Shown in pieces: positions 34,119-45,875 of a stretch of DNA of 64,000 nucleotides. The notes beneath the pieces are model-generated. The model ran no database searches. It worked only from the letters and a program-made list of their open reading frames with translations, and was not told the origin of the DNA. A program made the translations under genes and the position numbers. How positions within the stretch are numbered: position 1 is the stretch's first letter; every line of letters begins with the position of its first letter. This DNA comes from Echinarachnius parma (lineage: Eukaryota; Echinodermata; Echinoidea; Clypeasteroida; Echinarachniidae). The DNA is taken from positions 1 to 64,000 of the forward strand of contig JBAMJV010003239.1 in NCBI GenBank assembly GCA_037951105.1. The letters run 5' to 3'.

Positions 34119-34291
34119 CAGTGGAACGTCGTTATAACGAGGTCAGATATAACAAAACCCTCGTATAACAAGGTAATTTTGCTGGTCCCAGCTCTATATA
34201 TATTTTTTGTTTACCCTAATATAATGAGAAACCTGATATAACAAGGTACTTTTCATGGTCCCAAGGACCTCGTTATAACAAGGTTCCACTG
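34119..34291. mobile_element. Tigger/pogo-like MITE, short intact copy
   Basis: CAGTGGAACGTCGTTATAAC and its inverse TTATAACAAGGTTCCACTG close a 173-bp element flanked by TA. Internal repeats of ATAACAAGGTA. Confidence 0.85.
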
Positions 34292-37200
34292 TATTTATGC
34301 ATTATACATGTATGGGAGTTTTAGAACACAACCAAAAACCTACTGTGGCAATCTAATGATTTTAGAATGTAATCATTGAAATCAACCCATTTTCTCTTCC
34401 ACCCAAAAGTAAGAATGTGATATTAATGTACAACTAAGAACAATCATGCTTACATGTACATTGTACTTATATCCGGTATGAAGTGACGAGACCTTGCCAC
34501 TACTATGAAAAAGCCACATAAATCATTATAGACATTAGGGCAAATATGCATGCTACGGTTATGAACTATGAGCCTTTTTGTATGATTCACCTCCATTCAT
34601 TAATTTGGTGTAAATTGCCATTAGCCGAAAAGTAATGATTAGTGTAATACACAAGTCACAAAGATGCACTGCAACATGCAAGAATAGCAGCATATTGTTG
34701 GGCCATACTTGTGCCTGGCATGGAGTTTTTCAAGAGCATGTTTCAAATGAAATAACATTTAAATTTTGACTGTGACGTGTCATTTATCAAGTCGAATGTG
34801 TAAGGTAATTTCCATCAACTTTTTTTCTTTTCAATTTAACTTTGTTCAAATATTCATAACAGCTGAACTTGCAATTCGTTATGCATGTCATATTCAAAGA
34901 TACGTGTATTCAACATAATTTTGCCCAACTTTCCAGCGGCTTTCACATCGCATGTGGAGGAAGTAGAAGCTGTAAAAATATAAAAGTCAAGATGCAGTTA
35001 ATGAAACAAAGCATAAGTTATTCTGTAATTTGAATTTTACATAAACAAAATATTTATTTGACATGAAACATGTACATGATCAAACTTTTCAATGTTACAT
35101 TCTTGTGAACAACAATACAAAACAATAATTTGTCAAAAGAAAAGTTTCTGGTAACTAGCAAATACTACAAATCATATTACATGAAATGTTTTAAATTAGG
35201 AAAACATAAATAAACATACTTGCTTATTCTGTACAGGTTATCAAATCAAAACTTTTTTTATCAAAGAAAATAGAATTATACACTAATTTACATCAATGAT
35301 TTAAAACAGAAATACAAATTACTTGCTCAATTCTTGTAAAACCTTTTTTCTTAAGTTAAATATTGTTCATCAAAACTGTTCCTTGAAAAATGTATGTACA
35401 TGAATAACGTATGTAGATAAAAATTCTTTGTACACTATTATACATACATGAAGCATCAACAGTACTTTACATACTTACACCATACTTACGCTCAAATACT
35501 TACACCAAAAGGTCAATGCACTTGTCCTCAGGGGTGTGCAATGAGGCACAAGGGCTCACAATGTTACCTTAAATGCTTTTGGTTAGAAGAGCCAAAAGTA
35601 CAGGATTCCGGGCCAGAGCATAAGGGAGGAAATTATAGTAGAGTGTCAGTTTATCTTTTTTCAGAGTATGCACAACCGAGGTCATTTAACTATCCACCAA
35701 CACTTCCTTCTTTTTTTTTTACAAATAAAGACGAACAAAATAATACTATCAAAAAAGGTATGGCTTAGTTATTGCCATAAAAGACAGATTACTGTACAAA
35801 ATTACTGTACAAAATGGTAGAAATTCTTTTCTTGACAGTGTCTTCACAGAGTTTTCAAAGGAAAACAAATCAATTGCTGGATAATGGACAGTCAAAGGCC
35901 TCAATGTTATGCAATATTTATGTAAATTAACTGAATCATTCAATAAAATATTTTCTTTTTATTACCTAATTTTATTTTTTTTAATTAACAGACTGGGAAA
36001 ATATCCAACATTTCCCTCTATAGATGTCTCAAACTTACACGCACAATATTTTATTTGTTCATGTTCAAATGTAAGTATTCTTAAAAATTATTTTAAGAAA
36101 TTCAGCAAACTCTTCCCCTAGTCCAGAGTAGTTTTCTGCAGTTATGTTAAAGATCTGCATAAAAAACTTTCATGATTTGCATTGAAATTACTGAAAAGTA
36201 AAACTTTGGTAAAGCCAAGTCTGCCAACAGTTGAATGTTTGTGACTGCCTTGACTTGGTCCAAATACCATTTCTCAGTACATTGCATTTATTTTTGAATT
36301 TGTTCACAAATTCTATTTGTGAACATAAAATTGTTAGGATAGTAATGTACAACTACATGTATCTTTTTTGGAGTTTTCAGACACCCTCCTAGAGACATCC
36401 AAAATAACATATTTGCTATTTTGCTTGTGAATCACGATTTGAACACGAACATTAAATTGATCCATTAACTTTGTAAAATTTTACCCAACTTACTTGGAGA
36501 TTTCACATTTCTCTTGTAGTTGTACCATGGTGTTTGGCCTATAGTAACAGGAGGATAAATGTGTTTTCATTTTCCAAATTCATTATAATTATGGAGATAA
36601 TTATGATTGGATGAAGAGTTCAGGAATGCCTTTCAATTGTAAAGTCAGTAGGTGTTAAAATCTGACACCAATTTCACTAGGTAAAACAGTGCTCCTTTTC
36701 TATGAAATGTAATATGCCTCATGCACAAGAAGCTTGCAATGATATTAGTATATGATACAAGACTCAAATATCACTTTTGGACAAATCTTACGAAGTTGAT
36801 GGATCAAGTAAAAAAAAAGGAAAACACAAAAAAGGCTCTGTTGGGTGGTTCTAGTCACATGGAATTGACATCCTTACCAGATAAGTCTGTTATGTGGCGA
36901 TTCAGCGGTGCCAGGAATACTGCACCTATAGAGGGAAAAAGCAATCAAATCTTTCTGAAAGTATTTTGCTTTTCTGATAGATTGAGCAAATGAAAACCGT
37001 ATCTGGCATGGAGATAGTACACATTTTGGTAGCCCCCCCCCCCCCCCCCCCAAAAAAATAAAAATAAATAATAATACAAATTACAAAAAAAAAAAATTTA
37101 AAGAAATGAATTGTTATACATGTATGTATGTACATATCAAAGTTAAAACAGTTCTGAATTTTGTCTTTACCATGACATAAATTGATTCATATGTATAAAC

Positions 37201-37628
37201 TCGTACTCCAGCCAGTCAAGATTTTCATTTACTTAAAAAGAATCCGATACAGCATGTTTGTCCTCGCTTCCATTTTAGTCCAGATGTTTAAATATTAAAT
37301 GTTGTTTTTACATGTATCCACTAATACTTTACAAGCCAACAACAATTCCAATCAAAATGTTAATTTATTAGGTCAAAAATTTACTTGTTTGAAAATTAGG
37401 ATAGTTTGAAACTTTGAATCATGCATGGATATGGATGTTTTTACAAATAACATGCCTCCTGCATTATAGGGTTGACAAGAATGATCTGTTCACAGTATTT
37501 TATCCGAAACACATACAAAATTTAATTAATGTAAATGAACGCATTTAGAATTAAGACTTTCTACAAATTTTAGGTAGAGTTTATAACCGACCATTTTCCT
37601 GTCATCACAATAAACTGAAATGAGCACT
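34292..37628. other. Mostly non-coding AT-rich stretch
   Basis: A minus-strand TTTTTACAG acceptor near 34970 opens short frames, but no coherent exon can be argued. A C run lies near 37033-37050. Blocks near 36463-36515 and 36764-36806 match the 3.1-3.6 kb repeat. Confidence 0.4.
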
Positions 37629-37731
37629 TCAGTTGATGTGATTGAACAGTTTAGCTTCACTTTCTCCAGAAGTATCGTCAATGTCCAGACAGTCCAGTCT
37701 AGACACTTCAGTTTTCTCCAAGGTCGAGAAT
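37629..37731 (-). CDS. Candidate terminal coding exon, unassigned
   Basis: TTTCCCATGCAG precedes a segment that, entered with one base, reads FSTLEKTEVSRLDCLDIDD then TSGESEAKLFNHIN and a stop. The composition looks protein-like. It lies about 500 bases downstream of CREBZF on the same strand. No phase-compatible strong donor was found in CREBZF; the AAC|GTGAGA there would enter a different frame and stop after seven codons. It may be an alternative exon or chance. Confidence 0.3.
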
Positions 37732-38237
37732 CTGCATGGGAAAGAACAAAAAGACATCTGAAAGCGAGATTAGTGAGTGTTCTTCTGTAAGTAAATGTTT
37801 CAAGCAGTAATAATTTGAATTTACCAAGTTAACATACTTTACAGCATACTTACTAGAAAAGCCGATTGCAATGCACACATGATTGTATATTGCAAGCGAC
37901 TTTCCTTTACAAGCAAAATCATACAACTACAAATTCTTATAAGAGTACTGAAACTGATTAACAAAATACAACAGAGTCAACAGACTGTTCTGAATCCACA
38001 AAATTGACAGATCAGCTCATTGTTATACACGAGTTATTCCCATGATATTCAAGATTTTGTCTTCATATCTGCAGGCAGTTATATGCAAGGTAACTAAAAT
38101 TTAACCGACCATTCAAGTTTCTGCTTTATTAAGCAGTTCACTCCTTCACACATCTTGTTCCCGCGAATTCCCATGGTGTTTCCTCCCGTTATTCCGTTTA
38201 AACTTGACGAATTAGCGCTGGTTATGGCTCATGCTGC

Positions 38238-39329
38238 TCATCGGTTCCCCTGCCTTGTTGCTGCTGCCCGACCTGCCTTCGCTCTCACGTTACACTTGGA
38301 GCAGAACTCGAGAGATACGCTTTCACCCGACACATGGAGACACACCCCAGCGGTTTCAGACTCGACCGGGATGATTTTAGCAATTTGTTCGTTGATCTTT
38401 TCATCAGCCAGCTCCCTTTGTGGTTGTTCAACTTCCAGCTCAAGGCAATAATCGTGATCATCAATTCTCCTCCTCTTACGTCTGGCTTCTGCGCTCGTTG
38501 ATGGTGCTACTTTCATTGAGGAATGGAACTCGAGTTCTGTTGCTTGAATATTTTTAAGAAGTCCAGCCAAGGCACTCTGATTTGCAAGAACACCTTTAAC
38601 ATACTGCAGCTCCTTTTCCACGAGTCCAAGCTTCTTTTTCAGACACACATTCTGCTTCTTCAGCGCATCATTTTCTGTCCCCAGAAGCCCGGCTTTCTTT
38701 TCCAAATTGGACATGATCTGCTTCTTTCTTTCGCGGTTCAGCTTGGCCATGACTGCATTTCTGTTTGGTCCCTGAACAGTCTTCTTCACACCATCATCAC
38801 TGACAACTGTGACAGACGTTTTTGGCGGCTTTATTTTGCGCGTCTGGTTACGAACCTGCTGAATTTTGGGGATTTTATGCGCACACGGGCTCTTCGCATT
38901 CTCTGAAAAGTTACCTGAATCAAGCGAAGACAATCGTCGCTTGCGCCCGGCCCCTGCTCTTGATCTGGTCTGTGTCGACGTTATGTCATTTTCTCCATCT
39001 GAGGCTCCTGCAGTCATCACTCCTGTTTCGCCAATGAGGTATCTCAGCAAGTTGTCATGGTCGTCTTCCTCCGTTTCCTCATCTGAAATGGATGATCGTG
39101 AAGCGGTCTCACAATTATCAGACTGGAATCCGTGATCCAAAATTTCTGGAGATTGCGCTTCATCGCAGAAATTCTGGAAACTGTTATCGGAACACACCGA
39201 TTTTGCGAGAGCTTGATCCGCGAGTGATTCAATGTCCACCATCTCTTCAGGTTCCACACTGCTCAGTTCAGGAAACAACTCGAACTCGCTCCCGTCATAC
39301 GGCGGACTCAAGCCAGCATTTTCGACCAT
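38238..39329 (-). CDS. CREBZF: CREBZF-like bZIP transcription factor (Zhangfei/SMILE)
   Basis: A single coding exon of 363 codons; human CREBZF is about 354. The ATG at 39329 is chosen because TTTCTCTTTTCCAG, a splice acceptor, ends exactly before it. An ATG nine codons upstream would lie in that intron. An acidic Ser-rich N-terminal half is followed by the basic region NRNAVMAKLNRERKK (about residues 189-203). A leucine zipper follows (to about 262), with LAGLL at its end. DHDY (about 291-294) fits the HCF-1-binding motif [D/E]HxY. The C-terminal block GVCLHVSGESVSLEFCSKC closely parallels the end of vertebrate CREBZF. Known members are nuclear, act mainly as co-regulators and partner ATF4-type factors. 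The 5' UTR exon should lie to the right. Confidence 0.92.
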   Translation of the reverse strand: MVENAGLSPPYDGSEFELFPELSSVEPEEMVDIESLADQALAKSVCSDNSFQNFCDEAQSPEILDHGFQSDNCETASRSSISDEETEEDDHDNLLRYLIGETGVMTAGASDGENDITSTQTRSRAGAGRKRRLSSLDSGNFSENAKSPCAHKIPKIQQVRNQTRKIKPPKTSVTVVSDDGVKKTVQGPNRNAVMAKLNRERKKQIMSNLEKKAGLLGTENDALKKQNVCLKKKLGLVEKELQYVKGVLANQSALAGLLKNIQATELEFHSSMKVAPSTSAEARRKRRRIDDHDYCLELEVEQPQRELADEKINEQIAKIIPVESETAGVCLHVSGESVSLEFCSKCNVRAKAGRAAATRQGNR

Positions 39330-39666
39330 CTGGAAAAGAGAAATTGGAAAAGACATAATTGGGAATGTAGCCGGAATTTCAGCTTTGATGAATCTAAAAC
39401 AAGGGCAACGATGATTAACTCAAACACCAACAGTTTTCACGCAATTTTTACCGTTTTATCAAGAGAGACGACAGTTATTCCTTGCTCAATAGTTCGGCTG
39501 TGTTTTGTATTGTGTATAAACTATACTACGGTATATATTTGGGCGCGTGTATTGTAATTGTATACAAAACGCGACGCGACGCGACGCTGACGATCGAATT
39601 GAAATCGTCAGTCAACGTTCAACACGTTTCTGCAACGATTTTTGGTTCAATGGGCGCATGATCATG

Positions 39667-39678
39667 GGTCATGTGACC
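39667..39678. promoter_or_regulatory. Palindromic E-box GGTCATGTGACC upstream of CREBZF
   Basis: A perfect 12-bp palindrome containing GTCATGTGAC, the site preferred by USF/TFE-type bHLH-zip factors. It is 338 bp upstream of the CREBZF ATG, in a locally GC-richer stretch that also holds GCGACGCGACGCGACGC (39569-39585). A promoter role is inference. Confidence 0.45.
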
Positions 39679-40043
39679 GGATGGTGATTCGATCGTATTC
39701 GTAATAAAAACTGAGTTGCTATTTCTCTGAGAAAAGAGAACACATGTCACAGTTTCAGATTGGATTACTAGTAATGAAATATAAATCATACATTAAGAAA
39801 AAAAAGTCAATTATAAATAAATATCATACCAACAATGTTGTCTCAGTATAACATTTTTGGTTGATATACCAGTACAGTGAAATCGAAAATATAATACGTA
39901 TATCCTTGTAAAAGGGCTAATCAGGATTACGTCAGAGCCGTATATAGTTTGGCCATAGATTTTGTACGTGCACGCACACACAAACACCCATTAACACACA
40001 GACTTGTCCGAGACTTGTAGCCTAAAGCCCGGCGCTGACAGAG

Positions 40044-41285
40044 CCAATGACAATGACAATGAATTTTATTTCTCAATAACGGCCCCTCACGGGGGCATGG
40101 GAGAAATACAAAGATACGACAAGTGTATATATACATATAATATGCACAAATATAACAAAAACTAAATATTTACATTAAGTATAAACATGGTAAAAAACAA
40201 ACAAAATCTTTGGCAACACTTTGGCGACAATAGCACCTCTAAAAAACAAAAAACAAAAAACAAACATTTAAAAAAAAGTACAATATGAGTAGCACAACTT
40301 TTAACTAGCACACACAATGACTTATTTTGCACTAAGAGAACTTAGACATAATAATTCTACAAAACCTTGACAAATTCTTTTACTGATTCTTTTACTGATT
40401 AATATTTTTTTTGGTACATGTACATCTTATATACATTTGGCCTCTTAAAATAATGACTTTTAACTAGCTGCTTCCGATCATTCTGAAATGCAGGGCACAC
40501 TAACACATAGTGAAATTCACCCCCCTGATCTTGTAAGGAACACAAGCTGCAAATCTGCAACTCTTGCTCAGGCAAGTAGCGACCATTTGCTATTGGGAGT
40601 TTATGGTTTCCACACCGAAATCTAGACAAAGTTATCCTATCTTTAACATCCAACTGAACTAAATATTTTTCAAAACCAACCTATAATTTATACACAAACG
40701 ATTCCTATTAACCTCATCATTCCAATTTTGCTTATACATATCAGCTAACCTCAAATTCAAAGACAATTTCAACCAATCAACATTCAATGGAACATCAGCA
40801 GTCCAGACATTTGACATTCCACAACTATCCAAAACATGTTCTATATGTTTAATCCACCTCGACTCAAAATCACCCTTATTATACAACTTACGCAGCAACT
40901 TACAAATAATGTAAGATAACTTTGACTTTTTCCCCTGAACAATTCTAGCCCAGTAGCTAACCATACGCGACTCTACAGTGCTTCTCAAATCAGACCTACC
41001 AAGTTCTCCATAAACCATACAGTTAGCAGTACCACGCTTAACTCTAAGCAAACTTTTATGAAATTTCTTATGGAACATTTCAACACAATCAAGTTTCTGA
41101 AACCCCCAAACCTCGCAACCATATAATAAAATTGGTACTACAAGCTGATCAAATAACTCACATTGAATATCCAAAGGCAAACACAATTTCCTTGCCTTAC
41201 CAATTAAACAATATAATGCTCTCCTTGCCTGATTCACCTGTTTAACTATAGCTTTATTAAATGAACCATTAAAACTAAATGTTGT
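40044..41285 (-). mobile_element. 5'-truncated non-LTR retrotransposon (LINE)
   Basis: The minus strand holds the C-terminal third of a reverse transcriptase ORF, a 3' UTR with AATAAA, and a CATTGT-type tandem tail (40044-40062). It interrupts the arm of the enclosing DNA element. Confidence 0.8.
40399..41237 (-). pseudogene. LINE reverse transcriptase C-terminus, one frameshift
   Basis: The first frame (41237-40659) contains YGCEVWGFQKLDCVEMFHKK and further thumb/connector sequence. A one-base shift near 40680 leads to the second frame (from 40653) with LDVKDRITLSRFRCGNHKLP and a CxxC...H...C segment (CSLCSLQDQGGEFHYVLVCP), a zinc-knuckle-like end common in LINE ORF2 proteins. Palm motifs are absent, so it is inactive. 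Confidence 0.82.
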
Positions 41286-41749
41286 CCCAAGAATTAGCCG
41301 ACTCGACCCGATCCGACTGGTTTAAATCAGGCTAGAGTTGGGCCCGGTCGGTCGGAGCAGATTTATCGTGTTGAATCGGCCCCAACTGGCATCCGACTGT
41401 CTCTCGACTGGCAAAATGTGTGTCGCGAGGCACTGAAAACTGAGCCGATCGGAATGACAACCAGTCGAGTCGGCTCTGTCTGCGCCGGGCATAAGTCATT
41501 GATTTAAAGCTGAAAATAACAACTCGATCTCTTACGATTACTAGTAGTCCACTCTGTATAATTTATGATTTTAAAAACGACCCAAGTCCATCAAACAAAA
41601 TGCCCCCCCCCCCCCCACAAATAACGTGAATCATAATTAATGTACATTAAAACTAGTGTTGCCTTATACCATAATGGTCAAATATAATGTTATTGAAGAA
41701 ATGACCTGTCCCCTGTCCCCTGTCATGGACTTGGGTCGTTTTTATATTC

Positions 41750-41885
41750 AGATACTCAATTACAAACGACTAATAAAAAACCCTGTTATCATTTAAAAAG
41801 AGGCGTTACAACTCAAGAGGGCGCTCTCTAAAAACTCATTGGTTTTAACAATTTTTCGTACATGTGATGTTTTTAAAAATAATGT
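41750..41885. repeat. Partial MITE copy (AGGG(G)TAGTT family)
   Basis: The internal segment ACAAACGACTAA ... GAGGGCGCTCTCTAAA abuts the next full copy. Confidence 0.6.
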
Positions 41886-41889
41886 TTAA

Positions 41890-42975
41890 AGGGATAATTG
41901 AGTTCTGGTAAGGAGAGTAGGCCCCGGGGGGGGGGGGGGGGGGGGGCACTCATGTCAAAGACGGGTATGTGCCGCTTAAAAGAACCCCTTTTTCACACCC
42001 GATCGCAACTCTAAAGATACCCGATTTTCAAAAATTGCTGCTCCATAACTATAGACCCCCGGAATGACTTGGCTAGGTAGTTAGTAGCGCCAAGTCCATT
42101 ATTCTTCTTCTAGTTCGGCTCCATAGACCCCCGGAATGACTTGGCTATGTATTTGACTAGCGCCAAGTCCATTATTCTCTTCTAGTTTGGCTCCTTGGAC
42201 CACCATTTGAGCCTTTTTGAGGGTTTCCGTAGGTCTTTGGTAGCTCCAAGTCTATGTATTTTGTAGTTTTAGTCTGCTCCTTAGACCCCTTAACTCCCGT
42301 TTCAGGGTTTTTGTAGCTCCAAAGACCCTATATTCTGTGCTTGTAGTCAGCTCTTCAGACCTCCATTTCAGAGTTCTGTGAGGCACACCCCCGTCAAAAA
42401 ATAATTCGAGTGCCCCCCCCCCCCCCCCCCCCCCCGGGGAGTAGGCTACAATTTTGGTGAAACTGAATTTTAGTAACCAAAACCTGCATCATTACATTAC
42501 AAACTATAATAGTTATAACTAGAAAGGAACACAACATTACAAAATGACGTAGTAAAGATCATGTTATTATTCAAAAAGAGCCGTTAAAACGTAAGAGGGC
42601 GCTCTCTAAACACTCATCGGTTTCAACCCTTTTGAATAAATTATTGTGCATGTGATGCTTTGTTGAAATCGTGATTAGATAGAGAAATAACCAACAACTA
42701 TTTAAATACCTATTTTGTCACTTTTTGAAAAGAGGAAGCATTTTTTTGAATTTTTAACGGCTGGTTCAAAATTCTCTAATAAACCTGGGCCCCAGCTTTA
42801 TTACAAATTGTTATATTTATGGATATTTCAGCCGTCTCTGAACCGATTTTGATCAAACAAAGATGATTTTATTATTTAAATACTATGCTCTTTTAAATTT
42901 TACACTCAGTTTTTCATTACCTCACCAAAAAAATAAGTAGTCTAGCGCCCTCTCTACCAAAACTCAACTATCCAT
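41890..42975. mobile_element. MITE, AGGG(G)TAGTT family, hosting a G-tract element
   Basis: From AGGGATAATTGAGTTCTGGT to ACCAAAACTCAACTATCC, flanked by TTAA on both sides. A 516-bp G-tract-ended element lies inside it. Confidence 0.82.
41923..42438. mobile_element. G-tract TIR element, copy 2, with exact 8-bp target duplication
   Basis: Ends are CCC + about 21 G + CACTC, and the perfect inverse GAGTG + C run + GGG. GAGTAGGC occurs immediately outside both ends (41915-41922, 42439-42446). The interior has two ~65-bp tandem units (ATAGACCCCCGGAATGACTT) and further decayed ones. No ORF. Confidence 0.88.
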
Positions 42976-44005
42976 TTAAATAGAGATATCATCAACAACT
43001 ATTTAAAAACCTATTTTGATTTTTTTCAAGGAAGTTTGTCTTTTTCTAAACAGTCAAGATGTCCCCCGGCAGGGTAGACTTATACATAATCATATAGGCT
43101 ATAGCCTACAATGTATTTTGAAATCAAATGTTACAACTATGAGAGCATTCGAAAGGGAATGATTCTCATTTCACGTTTTATTCAATGAACTTTCAAATGG
43201 AATTAAAACCAACCAAGTTGGTGTCAAGGGGCATTTCGGGAAGAACCAATACTCAAGTGTACCTTACTTTAAATGCAGAAATATCAGTTGAAACGTTTAA
43301 ATGCATGCCGCCGACATTTGGGCCTAAATCACCTCCAGTTTGGCCCGTCTACGCTGGCCACATACACGCTCGTTCACATGCATTTTCCATAGGTTTTGCA
43401 CGCCACAACGAGCATGCGAATTAATTGAATCTGTGCATGATCAAAGATCGTGTTATTAATGCTCAAACAGTCAATTTCAAAGCAGTTTTTGTCCAAATAT
43501 TTACATTATTGGTCAAACGTAACTTTAGTAATCAAAACCGGCACCATTACGGTACAAAGTAATAGTTATAACTTCACCATGCTCGAAAAGTATACACAAT
43601 TACAAACGACTAAGTAAAACCCCAGTGGTTATCATTAAAAAAAGAGCCGTTACAACTCAAGAGGGCGCTATTAAAAACATTATTTGGTTTTAGCCTTTTT
43701 TCATACACAATAATTGTGCATTTAATGTTTGTTAAAATAATGATTCAATAGAGATATCATCAACGACTTTTAAAAAACCTATTCTGATTTTTTCAAAGTA
43801 GTCTTTCGAGCATTTTTTGAAATTGTTACAGTATATCGCCCGGTGATTGCCGGTGAAGAACATTTTTAATACAAATATATTTATGGATATTTCAGCCGTT
43901 TCTAAACCGATTTTGATCAAATAAAGTTTATTCTGTCATTAAAATTGTATGTTCTTTCGAATTAGACAGTCAGTTTTTCATTATCTCACAAAAAAATATC
44001 GGGGG
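42976..44005. other. Fragments of the same MITE family, no genes
   Basis: Two partial copies (about 42976-43080 and 43497-44000) share GAGATATCATCAACAAC and CCATGCTCGAAAAGTATAC with the family. Between them is unique AT-rich sequence. Confidence 0.6.
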
Positions 44006-45807
44006 GCACTTCGGGAAATACCAATAGGTACTCAACACTACCTTTAACATCCAAGTTATGATTATATTCGTTAAAAATGGCATATTTTTCATTTGTTTGT
44101 GTGTGGGGCATTTCCCAATACTGTTATTTGGCTTTAAGTGGCAATTTTCCGGCCACAATTTCGTTGAAAGGCCAACATTGACACTACATTCACTCTGTAC
44201 ATGTCATAACAAAAACTTAACACAAATTGCTGTACTTTGGATCATTTTCTCGGCTAGCTCTAGTATAAAAGTCGTTTTGTTCCCATCGGAAGCATTTTCT
44301 TTCTTGGCCAGCCTGTACTAGGCACACGTGACAAATAACACGTACACACTTATAAACATGAACACACACAATGCACCAATCATAAATTTCCATATGTCAC
44401 AGTTATGTATACATGGTCAAGTAAACACAAGCCTAAATTTTGTTTGGGTTATTGATTTTTATTATCAGAAAGTAACATAATTATTAATTGCACAGTGGTA
44501 GCTAAACAAATATGAAAACATGTAGTGTTCTCCTCTCACCTTACACATTCTCAATGGCGTAGCCAGGACTTTCAAAGGGGGAGGGGGGGGGGGGGGGGCT
44601 CCACCCTGTGAGCGTGTAAGCTGCAGGGGGTGGAGCCCCCAAAGCTTTTGGATTTTTGTACTACATCAAAAGACAAAATATAGAGGTCTTAATGTGTGTT
44701 ACAGTATAATGAAACATTGGTATACATATCAGTAGGCCTATTCTTTATGAATGGAGTATACTGGAAAATTCATGGAAAACATGAAACATATACATGTACA
44801 AGATAGCAAATGAAAACGTGAACTACCAGCCTTACACAATACAAACATGCATACAGCGCCCTAAATAAAAACTACACGTCCAAAATTACTGCTCTTGGTA
44901 TCGGGTTTCATTGGAAAAGACACCTTATCCGATGGACATAATCATTTTGTTACTATATTTTGGGAAGTGCCCCGTTCCGTTTTTATTTCGGCCACCCTGT
45001 ATAGAAATTAACCAGTGTGTATTATACAGTGAACTCTGAAAACAACTGAGAATCCTTGGAACAGTAATTATGGGACTTTCAAGTTCTTTTTGCGACACGT
45101 ATCAGGTTGCAAAATCAATAAGGTACAAATACTTTTTTTAGGTTTTGGACAACAATATTGTTTGTTTTTTCAATGAAATGTTCTTGTTATTGTTATTTAT
45201 TATGAGATCGAGTTGACTGATGGCATATTTGCATACCAACACAACCTTAGTAAACTGCAGTACATTATAGCAGGGAAAAACACATTTCGGGGGCTATACT
45301 TTTCAAGCTTGCCTGCATGAAAATGACACTTACAATTTTTGTAGCATTGAACTAAAGCAATTTCAGGGGCTCTTTTGGGCATTTCTCGGGCGATTTCACC
45401 CTGATCGAGCCCTGTGTATTTTTTTTCACTGTATTATAGTTGCACAAACCTCCCCCCCCCCCCCCCCCAATCGTTAAACACATCATGTTACAACCAACCA
45501 AAACATAAGTCAATATATACATGTATCGAGATAGTAATTATGTAAAATGCTAAAGTAATATAAATATATCAACAATTTATGACGAGTCAATATATGGGGC
45601 CTAGGCCCATTATTGACTCATTTTATTAAACAGGCGAGATTTTAGTGCTAAGCTGTTCTCAGTATTATTTGCATCAAATATGTATAGAAATACATTAAAG
45701 ATATTTATGCAAACAAATCATTATTCTATGCTAAATACAAATTCTGCACAGATATAGTATATCATCTGTCAGTTGCCTCCGTAGTGTCCATGTCCCTATG
45801 CGCTGTG
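44006..45807. other. Intergenic, with a partial CAGGGTGGCCC MITE
   Basis: 44862-45002 is the right end of the CAGGGTGGCCC family (TGGGAAGTGCCCCGTTCCGT ... GGCCACCCTG). 44560-44640 has ATGGCGTAGCCAGG beside a G run, resembling one end of the hAT-like family. C run at 45450-45468. No exon seen. Confidence 0.5.
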
Positions 45808-45875
45808 TCAAAGTCTAGCATCTCGTGTACTGATCGGTGTATGTCTCTCAGCATGTTGAGCCTTGGCATAGAATT
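45808..45875 (-). CDS. Two-helix protein, exon 3 (C-terminus)
   Basis: Acceptor TTTCCATTCCAG. Entered with two bases it reads E then FYAKAQHAERHTPISTRDAR L and TGA. A second open frame exists in phase 0 (NSMPRLNMLRDIHRSVHEML...), but it does not match exon 2's exit phase. Confidence 0.55.

Larger units (their letters stand above)
40027..41490. mobile_element. DNA element with GCCCGGCGCTGACAGAGCC ends, split by a LINE
   Basis: The left end GCCCGGCGCTGACAGAGCC and right end GGCTCTGTCTGCGCCGGGC are inverse with one mismatch. The right arm (41290-41490) is itself GC-rich and partly palindromic (CCGACTCGACCCGATCCG versus ACCAGTCGAGTCGG). Nearly everything between is the inserted LINE, so the original was only about 220 bp. 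Confidence 0.75.

Noticed and set aside
34900-34975. Minus-strand terminal exon after TTTTTACAG
   Set aside because: All three frames are short and none resembles a known C-terminus; no partner exon was found.
37629-37731. Joining this exon to CREBZF through the AAC|GTGAGA donor
   Set aside because: The phase would give only ILDLGEN before a stop, whereas the unspliced C-terminus matches vertebrate CREBZF better.
38155-39414. Several plus-strand ORFs of 60-127 codons
   Set aside because: They are antisense shadows of the CREBZF coding exon.
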